40,280 nt of DNA from Clostridiaceae bacterium (GCA_016292575.1 JAEDIH010000002.1:1-40280), one strand, 5' to 3'; positions 32,274 to 40,280 are shown, numbered from the stretch's first letter. Program-made: numbers and translations. Notes: generated from the sequence alone by a model not told the origin.

Positions 32274-32341
32274 TTAAAATAGTGTAGCAGAATCTAAGAA
32301 TGATAGCTGCCGCATACTATGTTAAACGGAGGAATTTTTTC

Positions 32342-33355
32342 ATGAAACAGTTAAATATCGGCATTATCGGTGCCGGAAGAATCGGCAAGGTACATATGAA
32401 GTCAATTACATATAACGTACCCGGCGCAAAGGTTCTCGGAATAACAGACGTTTATAAGGACGCTCTTCCGGCTCTTGCTGCCGAATACGGAATTGAAAAG
32501 ATATACGACAGCTATAAGGAAATGCTTGCCGATCCCGAGATCGACGCTGTTCTTGTCTGTTCCTCAACCGATACTCACGCAGACATTTCCATTGAAGCTG
32601 CAAAGGCCGGCAAGCACATTTTCTGCGAAAAGCCCGTTGACCTCACTCCCGAAAAGGTTCTTGCCGTAATCGACGCCGTCAAAAAGGCCGGTGTAAAGCT
32701 TCAGGTCGGCTTCAACCGCCGCTTTGACCATAACTTTGCTCATATCCGCGAGCTTATCAACGAGGGCAAGATCGGAAAGCTTGAGCTTGTCAAAATCACC
32801 TCACGCGACCCGGAGCCTCCGTCAGCGGAGTATGCTGCCGTTTCCGGCGGAATCTTCCTTGACATGACTATCCATGATTTTGACATGGCATGCTTCATTG
32901 CGGGCAGCGAGGTTGAGGAGGTTTATGTTAACGCAACCTGCCTTGTTGATCCCGCTATCGGAGAGGCCGGTGATGTTGATACAGCCATTGTTTCGCTCAA
33001 GTTCAAAAACGGAGCTATCGGCGTTATTGATAACTCACGCCGCGCCGCATACGGCTACGACCAGAGGGTTGAGGCTTTCGGCTCGCTCGGCGCCGCCGTT
33101 GCCGCAAACGACACCCCGACCAACGTTACCCTTATGACCGCCGATGGCGTAATGACCGATAAGCCGCTCTATTTCTTCCTTGAAAGATACATGCAGTCGT
33201 TCCGTGACGAAATGATTCAGTTTGTTGACGCCGTTCAGAACGATAAGCCGACTCCGACCACCGGTGAGGACGGTCTTGCTGCTATCCTCATTGCGCTTGC
33301 CGCAAAAAAGTCCGTTAAGGAAGGCAGACCCGTAAAGCTTTCAGAGATAGCGTAA
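32342..33355 (+). CDS. iolG: Inositol 2-dehydrogenase (Gfo/Idh/MocA family)
   Basis: IolG oxidises myo-inositol to 2-keto-myo-inositol with NAD, the first catabolic step. ATG 32342 has CGGAGG (32325-32330) 9 nt upstream; an earlier in-frame start at 32300 has no such site. The 337 residues have an N-terminal Rossmann fold (GIIGAGRIGKVHMKS), the family CEKPVDLTPEKV motif with the catalytic lysine near 97, the GFNRRFDHNF segment and the FLDMTIHDFDMACF motif with Asp and His near 175-180. Neighbouring iolB, iolD and iolE support inositol over other sugars, though scyllo-inositol activity is possible. Confidence 0.92.
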   Translation: MKQLNIGIIGAGRIGKVHMKSITYNVPGAKVLGITDVYKDALPALAAEYGIEKIYDSYKEMLADPEIDAVLVCSSTDTHADISIEAAKAGKHIFCEKPVDLTPEKVLAVIDAVKKAGVKLQVGFNRRFDHNFAHIRELINEGKIGKLELVKITSRDPEPPSAEYAAVSGGIFLDMTIHDFDMACFIAGSEVEEVYVNATCLVDPAIGEAGDVDTAIVSLKFKNGAIGVIDNSRRAAYGYDQRVEAFGSLGAAVAANDTPTNVTLMTADGVMTDKPLYFFLERYMQSFRDEMIQFVDAVQNDKPTPTTGEDGLAAILIALAAKKSVKEGRPVKLSEIA

Positions 33356-33412
33356 ATTGAAGTTTTTGAACCGCGACTGTTGCTTTTTGATGCAGTTTTG
33401 TTCGCTGCTTTT

Positions 33413-33443
33413 CTGCGCCTTGTCCGGCTACAGCAGGGCGCAG
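33413..33443 (+). promoter_or_regulatory. Inverted repeat in the iolG-iolB gap
   Basis: CTGCGCC (33413-33419) and GGCGCAG (33437-33443) form a perfect 7-bp stem with a 17-nt loop inside the 135-bp gap. No U run follows. It could be an mRNA-processing or stability structure. No strong promoter is visible, so iolB is probably co-transcribed with iolG. Confidence 0.35.
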
Positions 33444-33490
33444 CAATACATTATGATATTTTGCAGCCGGAAAGGTTTTGGTGAAAGTTT

Positions 33491-34294
33491 ATGCATATCA
33501 GAGGTCCAAAAGAATTTCCATACGGCTATAAAGCGATTGCAACAATGGATAACAAGGAGCAGCACTCGCTCATGGATTTCGGTATTCTCCGGATGAAGGA
33601 GGGCGACGTCTTTTCCGAAGGTCAGCACCTTGAGCGCGCCTATCTGCTCGTTAACGGAAAGGCAAAGCTTTCTTATGACGATAAGGAGGTTATTGTTGAG
33701 CGCGCAAACTGCTTTGACTATGAGCCGTGGGTGCTTCACGTTGCAAACGATGTCAAGGTCACTATCACCGCCCTCGCTGAAAGCGAATGGTGCGTACACA
33801 GAACCGATAACGACAAAGCTTTCCCCTCAAAGCTTTACGCCCCCGAGGAATGTGCGAGCGAAAACAGGGGAAAGGGAACAATGCGCGAGGCCTCAACAAG
33901 AATAGTCAGGACTGTTTTTGATTATTCAAATGCTCCTTATTCAAATCTTGTTCTCGGTGAGGTCATAGGTTTCCCCGGGAAATGGAGTAGCTATCCGCCT
34001 CACAATCATCCTCAGCCCGAAATTTATTATTATAAGTTCAACCCGGAAAACGGCTACGGCTTTGCCGAACTTGACGAGACGGTCTATAAGACCCACAACA
34101 ATTCAACCGTTTTTATTGTCAATGAAGAAACTCATCCGCAGACCACCGCTCCCGGCTATGCAATGTGGTATCTTTGGGTTATCCGTCACCTTGACGGCAA
34201 TCCGTATATTACGCCGTACTTCATTCCCGAACACCGTTGGGTGACAAAACCGGAAAATGAAAAGCTTATGTGGCCGCCGATGAAAGGAGAATGA
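33491..34294 (+). CDS. iolB: 5-deoxy-glucuronate isomerase
   Basis: IolB converts 5-deoxy-D-glucuronate to 2-deoxy-5-keto-D-gluconate, the fourth step of the pathway. The 267 residues form a two-cupin protein. The metal-binding set is visible in the second cupin: SSYPPHNHPQPEIYYYKFNP (His and Glu ligands), a later ETHPQTTAPGYAMWYLW, and the C-terminal WVTKPENE. The first half has the usual DFGILRMKEGDVF cupin strands. The ribosome binding site is weak (GGTGAAAG). It is separated from iolD by only 4 bp. Confidence 0.94.
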   Translation: MHIRGPKEFPYGYKAIATMDNKEQHSLMDFGILRMKEGDVFSEGQHLERAYLLVNGKAKLSYDDKEVIVERANCFDYEPWVLHVANDVKVTITALAESEWCVHRTDNDKAFPSKLYAPEECASENRGKGTMREASTRIVRTVFDYSNAPYSNLVLGEVIGFPGKWSSYPPHNHPQPEIYYYKFNPENGYGFAELDETVYKTHNNSTVFIVNEETHPQTTAPGYAMWYLWVIRHLDGNPYITPYFIPEHRWVTKPENEKLMWPPMKGE

Positions 34295-34298
34295 AATA

Positions 34299-36140
34299 AT
34301 GAAACTGACAATGGCGCAAGCTCTCGTTAAATTTCTTGACAATCAGTACGTTTCCTTTGACGGAAAAGAGACGAAGTTCGTCAAAGGTATTTTTGGCATT
34401 TTCGGTCATGGCTGCGTTGTCGGAATCGGTCAGGCTCTTGAGCAGGGCGGACATTCTCTGACTTATTATCAGGGACATAATGAGCAGGGCATGGCTCACG
34501 CGGCAATAGCTTTTGCAAAGCAGAAAAAAAGGCGCGAGATAATTGCCTGCACATCTTCAATCGGTCCCGGTGCTCTCAATATGGTGACTGCCTGCGGAAC
34601 CGCAACGGCAAACAGAATTCCGCTGCTTGTTCTTCCCGGCGACACCTTTGCCTGCCGCCAGCCCGATCCCGTTTTGCAGCAGATTGAACAGCCGCATTCT
34701 GTCGGAATCACCGCAAACGATGCTTTCAAACCCGTCTGTAAGTATTTTGACAGAATCAACCGTCCCGAACAGCTTATGACTGCCTGCATCAACGCAATGC
34801 GTGTTCTCACCGATCCGGCGGACACCGGCGCGGTCTGCATTGCAATGCCGCAGGACGTTGAAGCTGAGGCCTTTGATTATCCCGAGCACTTTCTGAAAAA
34901 GCGCGTCTGGTATATGGACAGAAGAATACCGTCCGAGCGTGAAACTCAGGCGGCGGCCGATATGCTCCGCGGCGCAAAAAAGCCGATGATGATTGTCGGC
35001 GGCGGAGTAACCTACAGCGAAAGCTATAAATCCGCACTCGCCTTTGCAGAAAAGTTCAATATACCTATTGGCGAAACTCAGGCCGGCAAGGGTCAGATTC
35101 CGTGGAACCATCCGCTCAATATGGGCGGCGTGGGCGTTACCGGAACGGGCGCGGCAAACGCCATTGCAAAGCAGACCGACCTTGTCATCGCTGTCGGAAC
35201 AAGGCTTACCGACTTCACAACCTGCTCAAAGTGGGGCTTCCAGAATCCGGACGTCAAGATGCTTTCAATCAATGTCTGCGCGTTTGACGCCTTTAAAATG
35301 GACAGCGTTGCCGTTATCGGCGACGCAAAGGAATCGCTTGACAGAATTTCAAAAAAGCTTGACGGCTATAAGGCGTCGTGGAAAGACGAATATAAAAAAG
35401 CACAGGCAGACTTTTTTAAGGAGATCGACCGCAGCTTCGGCGTTAAGCTTGAAAACGGCTTTTCGCAGACCCGCGCTCTCGGCATAATCAACGAAAAGGT
35501 CGAAGACGATGCTGTTGTTATTGCCTCCTCCGGCTCACTTCCCGGCTGTATGCAAAGACTTTGGAAGTCAAAGGGCGAATACACATATCACGTTGAGTAC
35601 GGCTTTTCGTGCATGGGCTATGAAATTTGCGGCGCACTCGGAGCAAAGCTTGCCTGCCCGGATAAAGAGGTCTACACAATGGTTGGCGACGGCTCGTTCC
35701 TTATGCTCCACAGCGAGCTTTATACCGCAGTTCAGGAAAAGGCAAAAATTAACGTCATGCTCTTTGACAACAGCGGCTGGGGATGCATTGAAAACCTCCA
35801 GAACAATCAGGGAACCGAAACATTCGGAACACGCTTCACAAGGAGGACGGACACCGGACTTGACGGAGAGGTTATTGTTACCGATTACGCAAAAATTGCC
35901 GAGGGCTACGGCTGCAAGGCGTACCGCGTTGCAAACGAGGAAGAGCTTTACGCCGCTTTGGAGGATTCAAAAAAGCAGACCGTTCCCTGCCTTTTCGATA
36001 TCAAGGTTGCTCATAAGTCCATGTCGGACGGCTATGATTCATGGTGGAGAGTCGGCGTTGCCGAGGTTTCAACCAGTGCAACGGTTCAAAAGGCTTATGA
36101 GGCCATGAAAGAAAACATCGAAAAAGCAAGACTATATTAA
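34299..36140 (+). CDS. iolD: 3D-(3,5/4)-trihydroxycyclohexane-1,2-dione hydrolase
   Basis: IolD is a thiamine-diphosphate enzyme that opens the ring of the diketo-inositol to give 5-deoxyglucuronate. The 613 residues have the three-domain acetolactate-synthase fold. The N-terminal domain has the activating glutamate in GHNEQGMAHAA near 64. The central domain contains GGGVTYSES. The C-terminal domain holds the cofactor motif beginning GDGSFLMLHSELYTA near 463 and ending around NNQG. The SSIGPGALNMVTACGTATANRIPLL region is typical. It starts with AAAGGAG, 4 bp after iolB. Confidence 0.96.
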   Translation: MKLTMAQALVKFLDNQYVSFDGKETKFVKGIFGIFGHGCVVGIGQALEQGGHSLTYYQGHNEQGMAHAAIAFAKQKKRREIIACTSSIGPGALNMVTACGTATANRIPLLVLPGDTFACRQPDPVLQQIEQPHSVGITANDAFKPVCKYFDRINRPEQLMTACINAMRVLTDPADTGAVCIAMPQDVEAEAFDYPEHFLKKRVWYMDRRIPSERETQAAADMLRGAKKPMMIVGGGVTYSESYKSALAFAEKFNIPIGETQAGKGQIPWNHPLNMGGVGVTGTGAANAIAKQTDLVIAVGTRLTDFTTCSKWGFQNPDVKMLSINVCAFDAFKMDSVAVIGDAKESLDRISKKLDGYKASWKDEYKKAQADFFKEIDRSFGVKLENGFSQTRALGIINEKVEDDAVVIASSGSLPGCMQRLWKSKGEYTYHVEYGFSCMGYEICGALGAKLACPDKEVYTMVGDGSFLMLHSELYTAVQEKAKINVMLFDNSGWGCIENLQNNQGTETFGTRFTRRTDTGLDGEVIVTDYAKIAEGYGCKAYRVANEEELYAALEDSKKQTVPCLFDIKVAHKSMSDGYDSWWRVGVAEVSTSATVQKAYEAMKENIEKARLY

Positions 36141-36159
36141 AACTGAAAGGGAAATAACA

Positions 36160-37053
36160 ATGCTTAATAAAGAAAAAGTTCAGCTTGCCATTGCACCTAT
36201 TGCATGGACAAACGATGACCTGCCCGATCTCGGCGCAGAAAACACCTTTGAGCAGTGCGTCAGTGAAATGGCGCTTGCCGGCTTCACCGGAAGCGAAATC
36301 GGAAATAAATATCCCAAGGACGTTGAAACTCTCAGGCATAAGCTTGAAGTCAGAGGAATGAGGATCTGCAATGCATGGTTCTCCTCGCTTCTGCTTTCCG
36401 AGGGCTATGACGCAACCATTGAAGCGTTCATCAAGCACAGAGATTTTCTCCATGCACTCGGCGCAAAGGTTATCGGCGCTTCGGAGCAGGGCAACAGCAT
36501 TCAGGGCAAGCCCGTTTCAATTTTCGGCGCTAAACCCGTCTACACCGATGAGCAGTGGGCTCTTGTTGCAAAGGGCTTTAACGAGATGGGTCGCCTTGCA
36601 AAGGAAAAGGGAATGTATTTCACCGTTCACCACCACATGGGAACGGGCGTTCAGACGGCGGAGGAGATTGACAAGCTTATGGAGCTTACCGATCCCGACC
36701 TTGTATATCTTCTTTATGATACCGGTCACCTTTCTTTCAGCGGAGAGGACGCAATCGCCGTTTTGAAAAAGTATGTTCATCGTGTTAAGCATGTCCACCT
36801 CAAGAGCATTCGTCAAAGCGTTATTGACGAGGCAAAGGTAAAGGGCTACAGCTTCCTTGACTGTGTTCGCGCCGGCTCGTTCACCGTTCCCGGCGACGGC
36901 GATTTTGATTTCGCTCCCGTTTTCGATATTCTTGCCGCTGCGGACTATGAGGGCTGGGTGGTTGTTGAAGCGGAACAGGATCCCGCAAAGGCAAATCCGT
37001 TTGAGTATGCCGTTCTTGCAAGGAACTATATCAGAGAAAAAACCGGCCTTTAA
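36160..37053 (+). CDS. iolE: Myo-inosose-2 dehydratase
   Basis: IolE dehydrates 2-keto-myo-inositol to the diketo compound used by IolD. The 297 residues form a xylose-isomerase-like TIM barrel. Typical segments are APIAWTNDDLPDLG at the N-terminus, GFTGSEIGNKYP, YFTVHHHMGTGVQTAEEID near 150, LLYDTGHLSFSG near 188, VKHVHLKSIR near 208 and the late VVVEAEQDPAKANP. The conserved Glu, Asp and His residues of the metal site are present. It lies 19 bp after iolD. Confidence 0.95.
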   Translation: MLNKEKVQLAIAPIAWTNDDLPDLGAENTFEQCVSEMALAGFTGSEIGNKYPKDVETLRHKLEVRGMRICNAWFSSLLLSEGYDATIEAFIKHRDFLHALGAKVIGASEQGNSIQGKPVSIFGAKPVYTDEQWALVAKGFNEMGRLAKEKGMYFTVHHHMGTGVQTAEEIDKLMELTDPDLVYLLYDTGHLSFSGEDAIAVLKKYVHRVKHVHLKSIRQSVIDEAKVKGYSFLDCVRAGSFTVPGDGDFDFAPVFDILAAADYEGWVVVEAEQDPAKANPFEYAVLARNYIREKTGL

Positions 37054-37078
37054 TATTTGAGGAAAGGGAACGCCGCCA

Positions 37079-38464
37079 ATGGAAAAATTCAATTTTTATC
37101 AGATTACCGATCTGCATTATTATGCAAATGAGGAAATCGGCTCATACGGAAAGCACTTTGATCTTCGTTGCGACATGGATCAGAAATGTGTTGCCGAATC
37201 GGGCGCCATAATCGACGCCGCTTTTGAAGAGCTTGCCGCCGATAAGGAAAACGAGATAATTATCATTTCGGGCGACCTGACATACGACGGAGAAAAGATC
37301 AGTCATGATCTGCTTTTAAAAAAGCTTGAAAAGCTTAAAAAGGCCGGCAAGCGTGTTTTTGTAACCTTTGCAACTCATGATTTCGACAATAACGCACGCG
37401 GATATACCGAAATAGGCGAATTCAAGCTTGAAGAATATACCCGTGCAGAGCTTCGTGAGCATTACAGAGACTTCGGCTGGAACGAGGCTGTGTCGGAGCA
37501 CGTTCCGTCATATTCGTATGCGGTCAGAATGTGCGAGGGTTGGCGCTTCCTTTTGCTCAATGACGACGGCGACGGAAGAGCGTTCTGCGGCTATGACGAC
37601 ACTCTTGTTGAATGGATTAAAAATCAGGCAAAGGAAGCAAAAGAGGCAGGGGAAAGGGTGATTGCCGTCACTCACCACCCCATGCTTCCTCCGGGACTTA
37701 TCTATCCGCTGTTTTCCCACAGGGATATGCTCGGCGGCTATGAAGTTATTGCACCGCTCTTCGCCGACCTCGGAATTCAGTTCTGCTTCACGGGACACAC
37801 TCATATGCAGTCTGTCTCCTGCATTGATACGGCGCGCAAAAACCGCCTTTATCATGTCAATACCGGCTCGATTGCCGCCTATCCGGCTCCTTATAGGAAG
37901 ATGACCGTCACCGATGAGGGTATTGAAGTCAGAACCTATAACCTCGGACGTTTCGATTGGGATCTTAAGGGCAGGACAGTCCAGGAGCACATGAAGGAGC
38001 ATTTCCTCTTCATGATTAAAGACATCTTTTATTCAATGGAAAATGATATTGAGCATTTCAAGCAGCTTGCAAATGGCTTCAGTATGGATGAAAAAACGGT
38101 TGACGCGCTCAAACCCGTTTTAAAGGTGCTCGGCAAAATTGTTAACGGTCTTACGTTCAAGTCGCTCGGTCGGCTGCTTATGGTCAGCTCAAAAATTGAC
38201 CCGATGATTGAAAATGTAAAGGTCAGGGACTTCCTTATGGAGCTTGTTGTCAATCTTTATTCCGGAGTCAGGCGCTATACGCCGGACACGGTTGAATACA
38301 AGGCTTTCATGGCAATAGTTTCAAGGATACCTAAGTCTGTCAGGTTCAAGGATTATTTCGGAAATCCCGTTGAAGTTAAAGATGTTGTTGAGGATCTGCT
38401 TTATGACAAAGGAGAATTTGACAACACAAACACTTTCCTTCCGTTCAAAGAGATTCATGGGTAA
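37079..38464 (+). CDS. Calcineurin-like metallophosphoesterase in the inositol operon
   Basis: This 461-residue protein has no signal peptide. The N-terminal approximately 290 residues are a calcineurin-like phosphoesterase domain: D11 and H13 (TDLHYY), D66 (SGDLTYDG), H100 and D101 in ATHDFD, THHPM near 198, and FTGHTHMQ near 240. Where the family normally reads GNHD, the metal-ligand asparagine is replaced by threonine (T99). A helical C-terminal domain of about 150 residues has no recognised homology. It follows iolE by 25 bp and precedes a terminator, so it is the last gene of the operon. Its substrate could be an inositol phosphate or a glycerophosphoinositol; that is inferred from context only. 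Confidence 0.82.
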   Translation: MEKFNFYQITDLHYYANEEIGSYGKHFDLRCDMDQKCVAESGAIIDAAFEELAADKENEIIIISGDLTYDGEKISHDLLLKKLEKLKKAGKRVFVTFATHDFDNNARGYTEIGEFKLEEYTRAELREHYRDFGWNEAVSEHVPSYSYAVRMCEGWRFLLLNDDGDGRAFCGYDDTLVEWIKNQAKEAKEAGERVIAVTHHPMLPPGLIYPLFSHRDMLGGYEVIAPLFADLGIQFCFTGHTHMQSVSCIDTARKNRLYHVNTGSIAAYPAPYRKMTVTDEGIEVRTYNLGRFDWDLKGRTVQEHMKEHFLFMIKDIFYSMENDIEHFKQLANGFSMDEKTVDALKPVLKVLGKIVNGLTFKSLGRLLMVSSKIDPMIENVKVRDFLMELVVNLYSGVRRYTPDTVEYKAFMAIVSRIPKSVRFKDYFGNPVEVKDVVEDLLYDKGEFDNTNTFLPFKEIHG

Positions 38465-38483
38465 TTTCTGATAATTTATTAAA

Positions 38484-38530
38484 AAACTGCCGCAGCTGTT
38501 TGCTTTTGCGGCAGTTTCTATATTTTTATA
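38484..38530 (+). terminator. Rho-independent terminator ending the inositol operon
   Basis: AAACTGCCGCA (38484-38494) pairs with TGCGGCAGTTT (38507-38517), a perfect 11-bp stem with a 12-nt loop, followed by CTATATTTTTA. The A-rich left side suggests it may also work in reverse. Confidence 0.88.
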
Positions 38531-38545
38531 GCTTTTTCTTTACAA

Positions 38546-38559
38546 ATTTGTTAACAAAT
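38546..38559. promoter_or_regulatory. 14-bp perfect palindrome upstream of the hydrolase promoter
   Basis: ATTTGTTAACAAAT (38546-38559) is a perfect palindrome ending 1 bp before the -35 of the next promoter. Position and symmetry suggest a dimeric regulator site. The regulator is unknown. Confidence 0.5.
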
Positions 38560-38560
38560 A

Positions 38561-38589
38561 TTGAATTTGAGCAAAACTTGTGATAAAAT
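38561..38589 (+). promoter_or_regulatory. Promoter of the secreted hydrolase-like gene
   Basis: The -35 TTGAAT (38561-38566) and -10 TAAAAT (38584-38589) are separated by 17 bp, 34 bp before the start codon. AAGGAG lies just upstream of the ATG. Confidence 0.7.
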
Positions 38590-38623
38590 AAATAGCAAAA
38601 TTATATGAAGGAGCTTTTTATCG

Positions 38624-40213
38624 ATGAACAGAACGTTAAAAAAATCACTCAGTCTTCTTCTCAGCGTTATTCTGGTATTTGCTCTTTTTGTTCCGTGCTT
38701 TGCCGCGCTTGAGAATAATAACTATCCGATAATTCGTATCAACGGAAGGTCTTCCTTGGTCTATGATAAGAACGGAAAGCAGATTTATACCAATCCGGAT
38801 CCATCTTTTAATGAGGTCGATTATGCCAAGTCGCTTGTTCCGGTCATGGCAAAGGAGCTTTCAAAAACTTTTGTTACGCAGGATTGGGAAGGCTACAGCC
38901 ATACTATCTGCGATAAGATTACACCGCTCTTTGAGATGATTCAGCTCGATGAAAACGCCGATCCGAAGGACGGAACAAACGGCGGAGAGTGGAAAGTCGG
39001 AACTGCGCTTTCTCCGGCAAGCGAATATACTTTCGCATGGGATTGGCGCGTTGATCCCCTTGAAACCGCTGCTCTGCTTAAAGAATATATCAAAGAAGTC
39101 AAGCGCGTCAATAATTGTGAAAAGGTCAATATTGACTCACGCTGCCTCGGTTCGGTAATTGTCACTGCATATCTGTATCTCATGGGTGATGAGGCAAACG
39201 ACAATATTGCAAATATTGTTCTTTATGTTCCTACGGTTTCCGGTTCGCAGACTGTCGGCGCACTTTTCGCAAATCAGATTTACTTTGATGACAAGGCTAT
39301 TGACGAATTTGTTACTTATTATATGAACGGTCCCGATCGTTTCTTGAATAACACGGAATACGGCGATGAGCTTGAAATTTTTATTGCAACATTTTGTTCG
39401 TTGCTGTATCAGCTCAAGATACTCGGCTACGGAACGGAAATGATTACATATGTTTATCAACAGCTTAAAGATTATATGGTTCCGCGTCTTGCAACAAACA
39501 TCTTCTTTTTCCCGACCTTTTGGGCGATGATTGACGATCGTTATTATGAAGCCGCAAAAGTACAGCTTTTTAAGGATGATTCAGACGGCTACTATACCGT
39601 TGACAAGAATGAATATGCCGGTTATATTAAAAAAATCGACAACTATCATTACAACGTTCAGGTCAACTGCGAAAAAATCCTTTCAGAAGCCAAAAAAAGC
39701 GGAATAAATATCTCAGTGATTGCGAAGTATGGCACCAACCTTCTTCCCGTTGAAAAAGATTGCAGAGTTCAGGGCGACGGAAGAGTTGAAACAAAAGTGC
39801 TTTCCTTGGGTGCAACCTGCTCAAATATCACAGAAACTCTTTCTGATGAATACATCGCTTCACATGACAGCAAGTATATTTCTGCGGACAAAAAGATTGA
39901 CGCTTCAACCTGTCTTTTCCCTGAAAGCACATGGTTCATCAGAGACAGCAGTCACGCTTCGTTTCCGAACGGAATTGAAAAGTTCAAGAAAACACTTATC
40001 AGAAGCGTTGAACAGCCCACTATTGACAATATAAAAGAGGAATACGGCTATACGCAGTTTATGACCTACTCAGAAGAAAACGATGCCGTTACTGAAGTAA
40101 CCGAACCGAATCCGTCTGACAAGCTTTACACAAATGATTTTATTTCTGCAATTTTTCGTTTTCTGACAGCACTGCTGAAGCTTATCACTAAAGCAATGCT
40201 CATCAAAAAATGA
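38624..40213 (+). CDS. Secreted alpha/beta-hydrolase-like protein with apparent Cys nucleophile
   Basis: This 529-residue protein has a signal peptide (about 1-28, cleavage likely after CFA). The core resembles an alpha/beta hydrolase of the LCAT-like lipase type: FAWDWRVDPLETAALL near 137, then a strand-turn-helix VNIDSRCLGSVIVTAYLYL in which the nucleophile elbow reads S-R-C174-L-G where GxSxG is usual. Candidate partners are D426 (DKKIDAST) and H444 (RDSSHASFPNG), correctly ordered for a triad. An approximately 100-residue cap may lie between about 215 and 340. A hydrophobic helix near the C-terminus (506-527) may re-anchor it to the membrane. The substrate is unknown. It could also be a non-catalytic relative. 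Confidence 0.7.
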   Translation: MNRTLKKSLSLLLSVILVFALFVPCFAALENNNYPIIRINGRSSLVYDKNGKQIYTNPDPSFNEVDYAKSLVPVMAKELSKTFVTQDWEGYSHTICDKITPLFEMIQLDENADPKDGTNGGEWKVGTALSPASEYTFAWDWRVDPLETAALLKEYIKEVKRVNNCEKVNIDSRCLGSVIVTAYLYLMGDEANDNIANIVLYVPTVSGSQTVGALFANQIYFDDKAIDEFVTYYMNGPDRFLNNTEYGDELEIFIATFCSLLYQLKILGYGTEMITYVYQQLKDYMVPRLATNIFFFPTFWAMIDDRYYEAAKVQLFKDDSDGYYTVDKNEYAGYIKKIDNYHYNVQVNCEKILSEAKKSGINISVIAKYGTNLLPVEKDCRVQGDGRVETKVLSLGATCSNITETLSDEYIASHDSKYISADKKIDASTCLFPESTWFIRDSSHASFPNGIEKFKKTLIRSVEQPTIDNIKEEYGYTQFMTYSEENDAVTEVTEPNPSDKLYTNDFISAIFRFLTALLKLITKAMLIKK

Positions 40214-40244
40214 TGTGAGGTTTTTAAAAACAATAAAAAAACTG

Positions 40245-40273
40245 TTGACTTTTTGTTCATGATGTGTTAATAT
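40245..40273 (+). promoter_or_regulatory. Promoter pointing out of the window
   Basis: TTGACT (40245-40250) and TAATAT (40268-40273) have a 17-bp spacer. They probably serve a + strand gene starting beyond position 40280. Confidence 0.55.
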
Positions 40274-40280
40274 TTAATTG

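Noticed and set aside
33357..33490. Small open frame in the iolG-iolB gap
   Set aside because: It runs into iolB in another frame, has no ribosome binding site, and its Cys- and Phe-rich translation looks non-coding.
32342..38464. Sugar-phosphate or defence island interpretation of the right half
   Set aside because: The genes match standard inositol catabolism enzymes. No nuclease, toxin, integrase or transposase was seen.

Overview
This window looks like a chromosomal segment of a Gram-positive, endospore-forming anaerobe of the class Clostridia, probably an Oscillospirales/Ruminococcaceae-type gut or rumen bacterium. This is inferred from Firmicutes-style gene orders (infC-rpmI-rplT; rnc-radical SAM-smc-ftsY; yhbY-nadD-yqeK-rsfS), strong AGGAGG ribosome binding sites, TTG and GTG starts, a sporulation sigma factor (SigG), and carbohydrate genes typical of gut clostridia. 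It is dense: 34 protein genes, 32 of them on the + strand. I found no tRNA, rRNA, CRISPR array, insertion sequence or prophage, and no gap longer than 300 bases.

Layout. (1) 1-218 is non-coding with several inverted repeats. (2) 219-2410 is a two-gene unit: a SulP-like permease without a STAS domain, then a membrane-anchored metallo-beta-lactamase-fold hydrolase. (3) 2483-3882 is the infC-rpmI-rplT translation operon, with a strong promoter, a structured leader and a terminator. (4) 3919-20787 is a long housekeeping run: TrmH-family methyltransferase, dprA, topA, trmFO, rnc, an Elp3-like radical SAM protein, smc, ftsY, rdgB, yhbY, a nadD-yqeK fusion, rsfS and leuS, many joined by ATGA overlaps. 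(5) 20840-21149 is a separate rpsU unit with a perfect consensus promoter and a terminator; rpsU encodes only 58 residues. (6) 21244-26986 holds an M24 aminopeptidase, hflX, a minus-strand DUF4830-like protein, a GH13 amylase and prmA. (7) 27045-28211 is a SanA/YdcF-like protein plus an unknown membrane-anchored protein, behind four 11-bp direct repeats that look like an OmpR-family operator. (8) 28220-29002 is sigG on the minus strand. (9) 29102-32261 is a GH2 beta-galactosidase unit. (10) 32244-38517 is a myo-inositol catabolic operon (iolG, iolB, iolD, iolE) that also carries a calcineurin-like metallophosphoesterase. (11) 38561-40213 is a secreted alpha/beta-hydrolase-like protein with an apparent cysteine nucleophile. 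A promoter for a gene beyond the window lies at the right edge.

How the genes work together. The left half maintains translation (IF3, L35, L20, S21, LeuS, PrmA, RsfS, HflX), RNA processing and modification (RNase III, TrmFO, TrmH family), DNA topology and segregation (TopA, SMC, DprA), protein targeting (FtsY), and NAD synthesis plus nucleotide-pool cleaning (NadD-YqeK, RdgB). The right half is accessory: alpha-glucan and beta-galactoside breakdown, and inositol breakdown through 2-keto-inositol, diketo-inositol and 5-deoxyglucuronate. The later steps (iolC, iolJ, iolA) and a transporter are not in the window. The most unusual signals are the 11-bp repeat operator, the phosphoesterase embedded in the inositol operon, the Cys-type hydrolase, and a + strand terminator placed so that read-through from the SanA unit would be antisense to all of sigG. 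I did not identify a clearly new multi-gene defence or mobile system.
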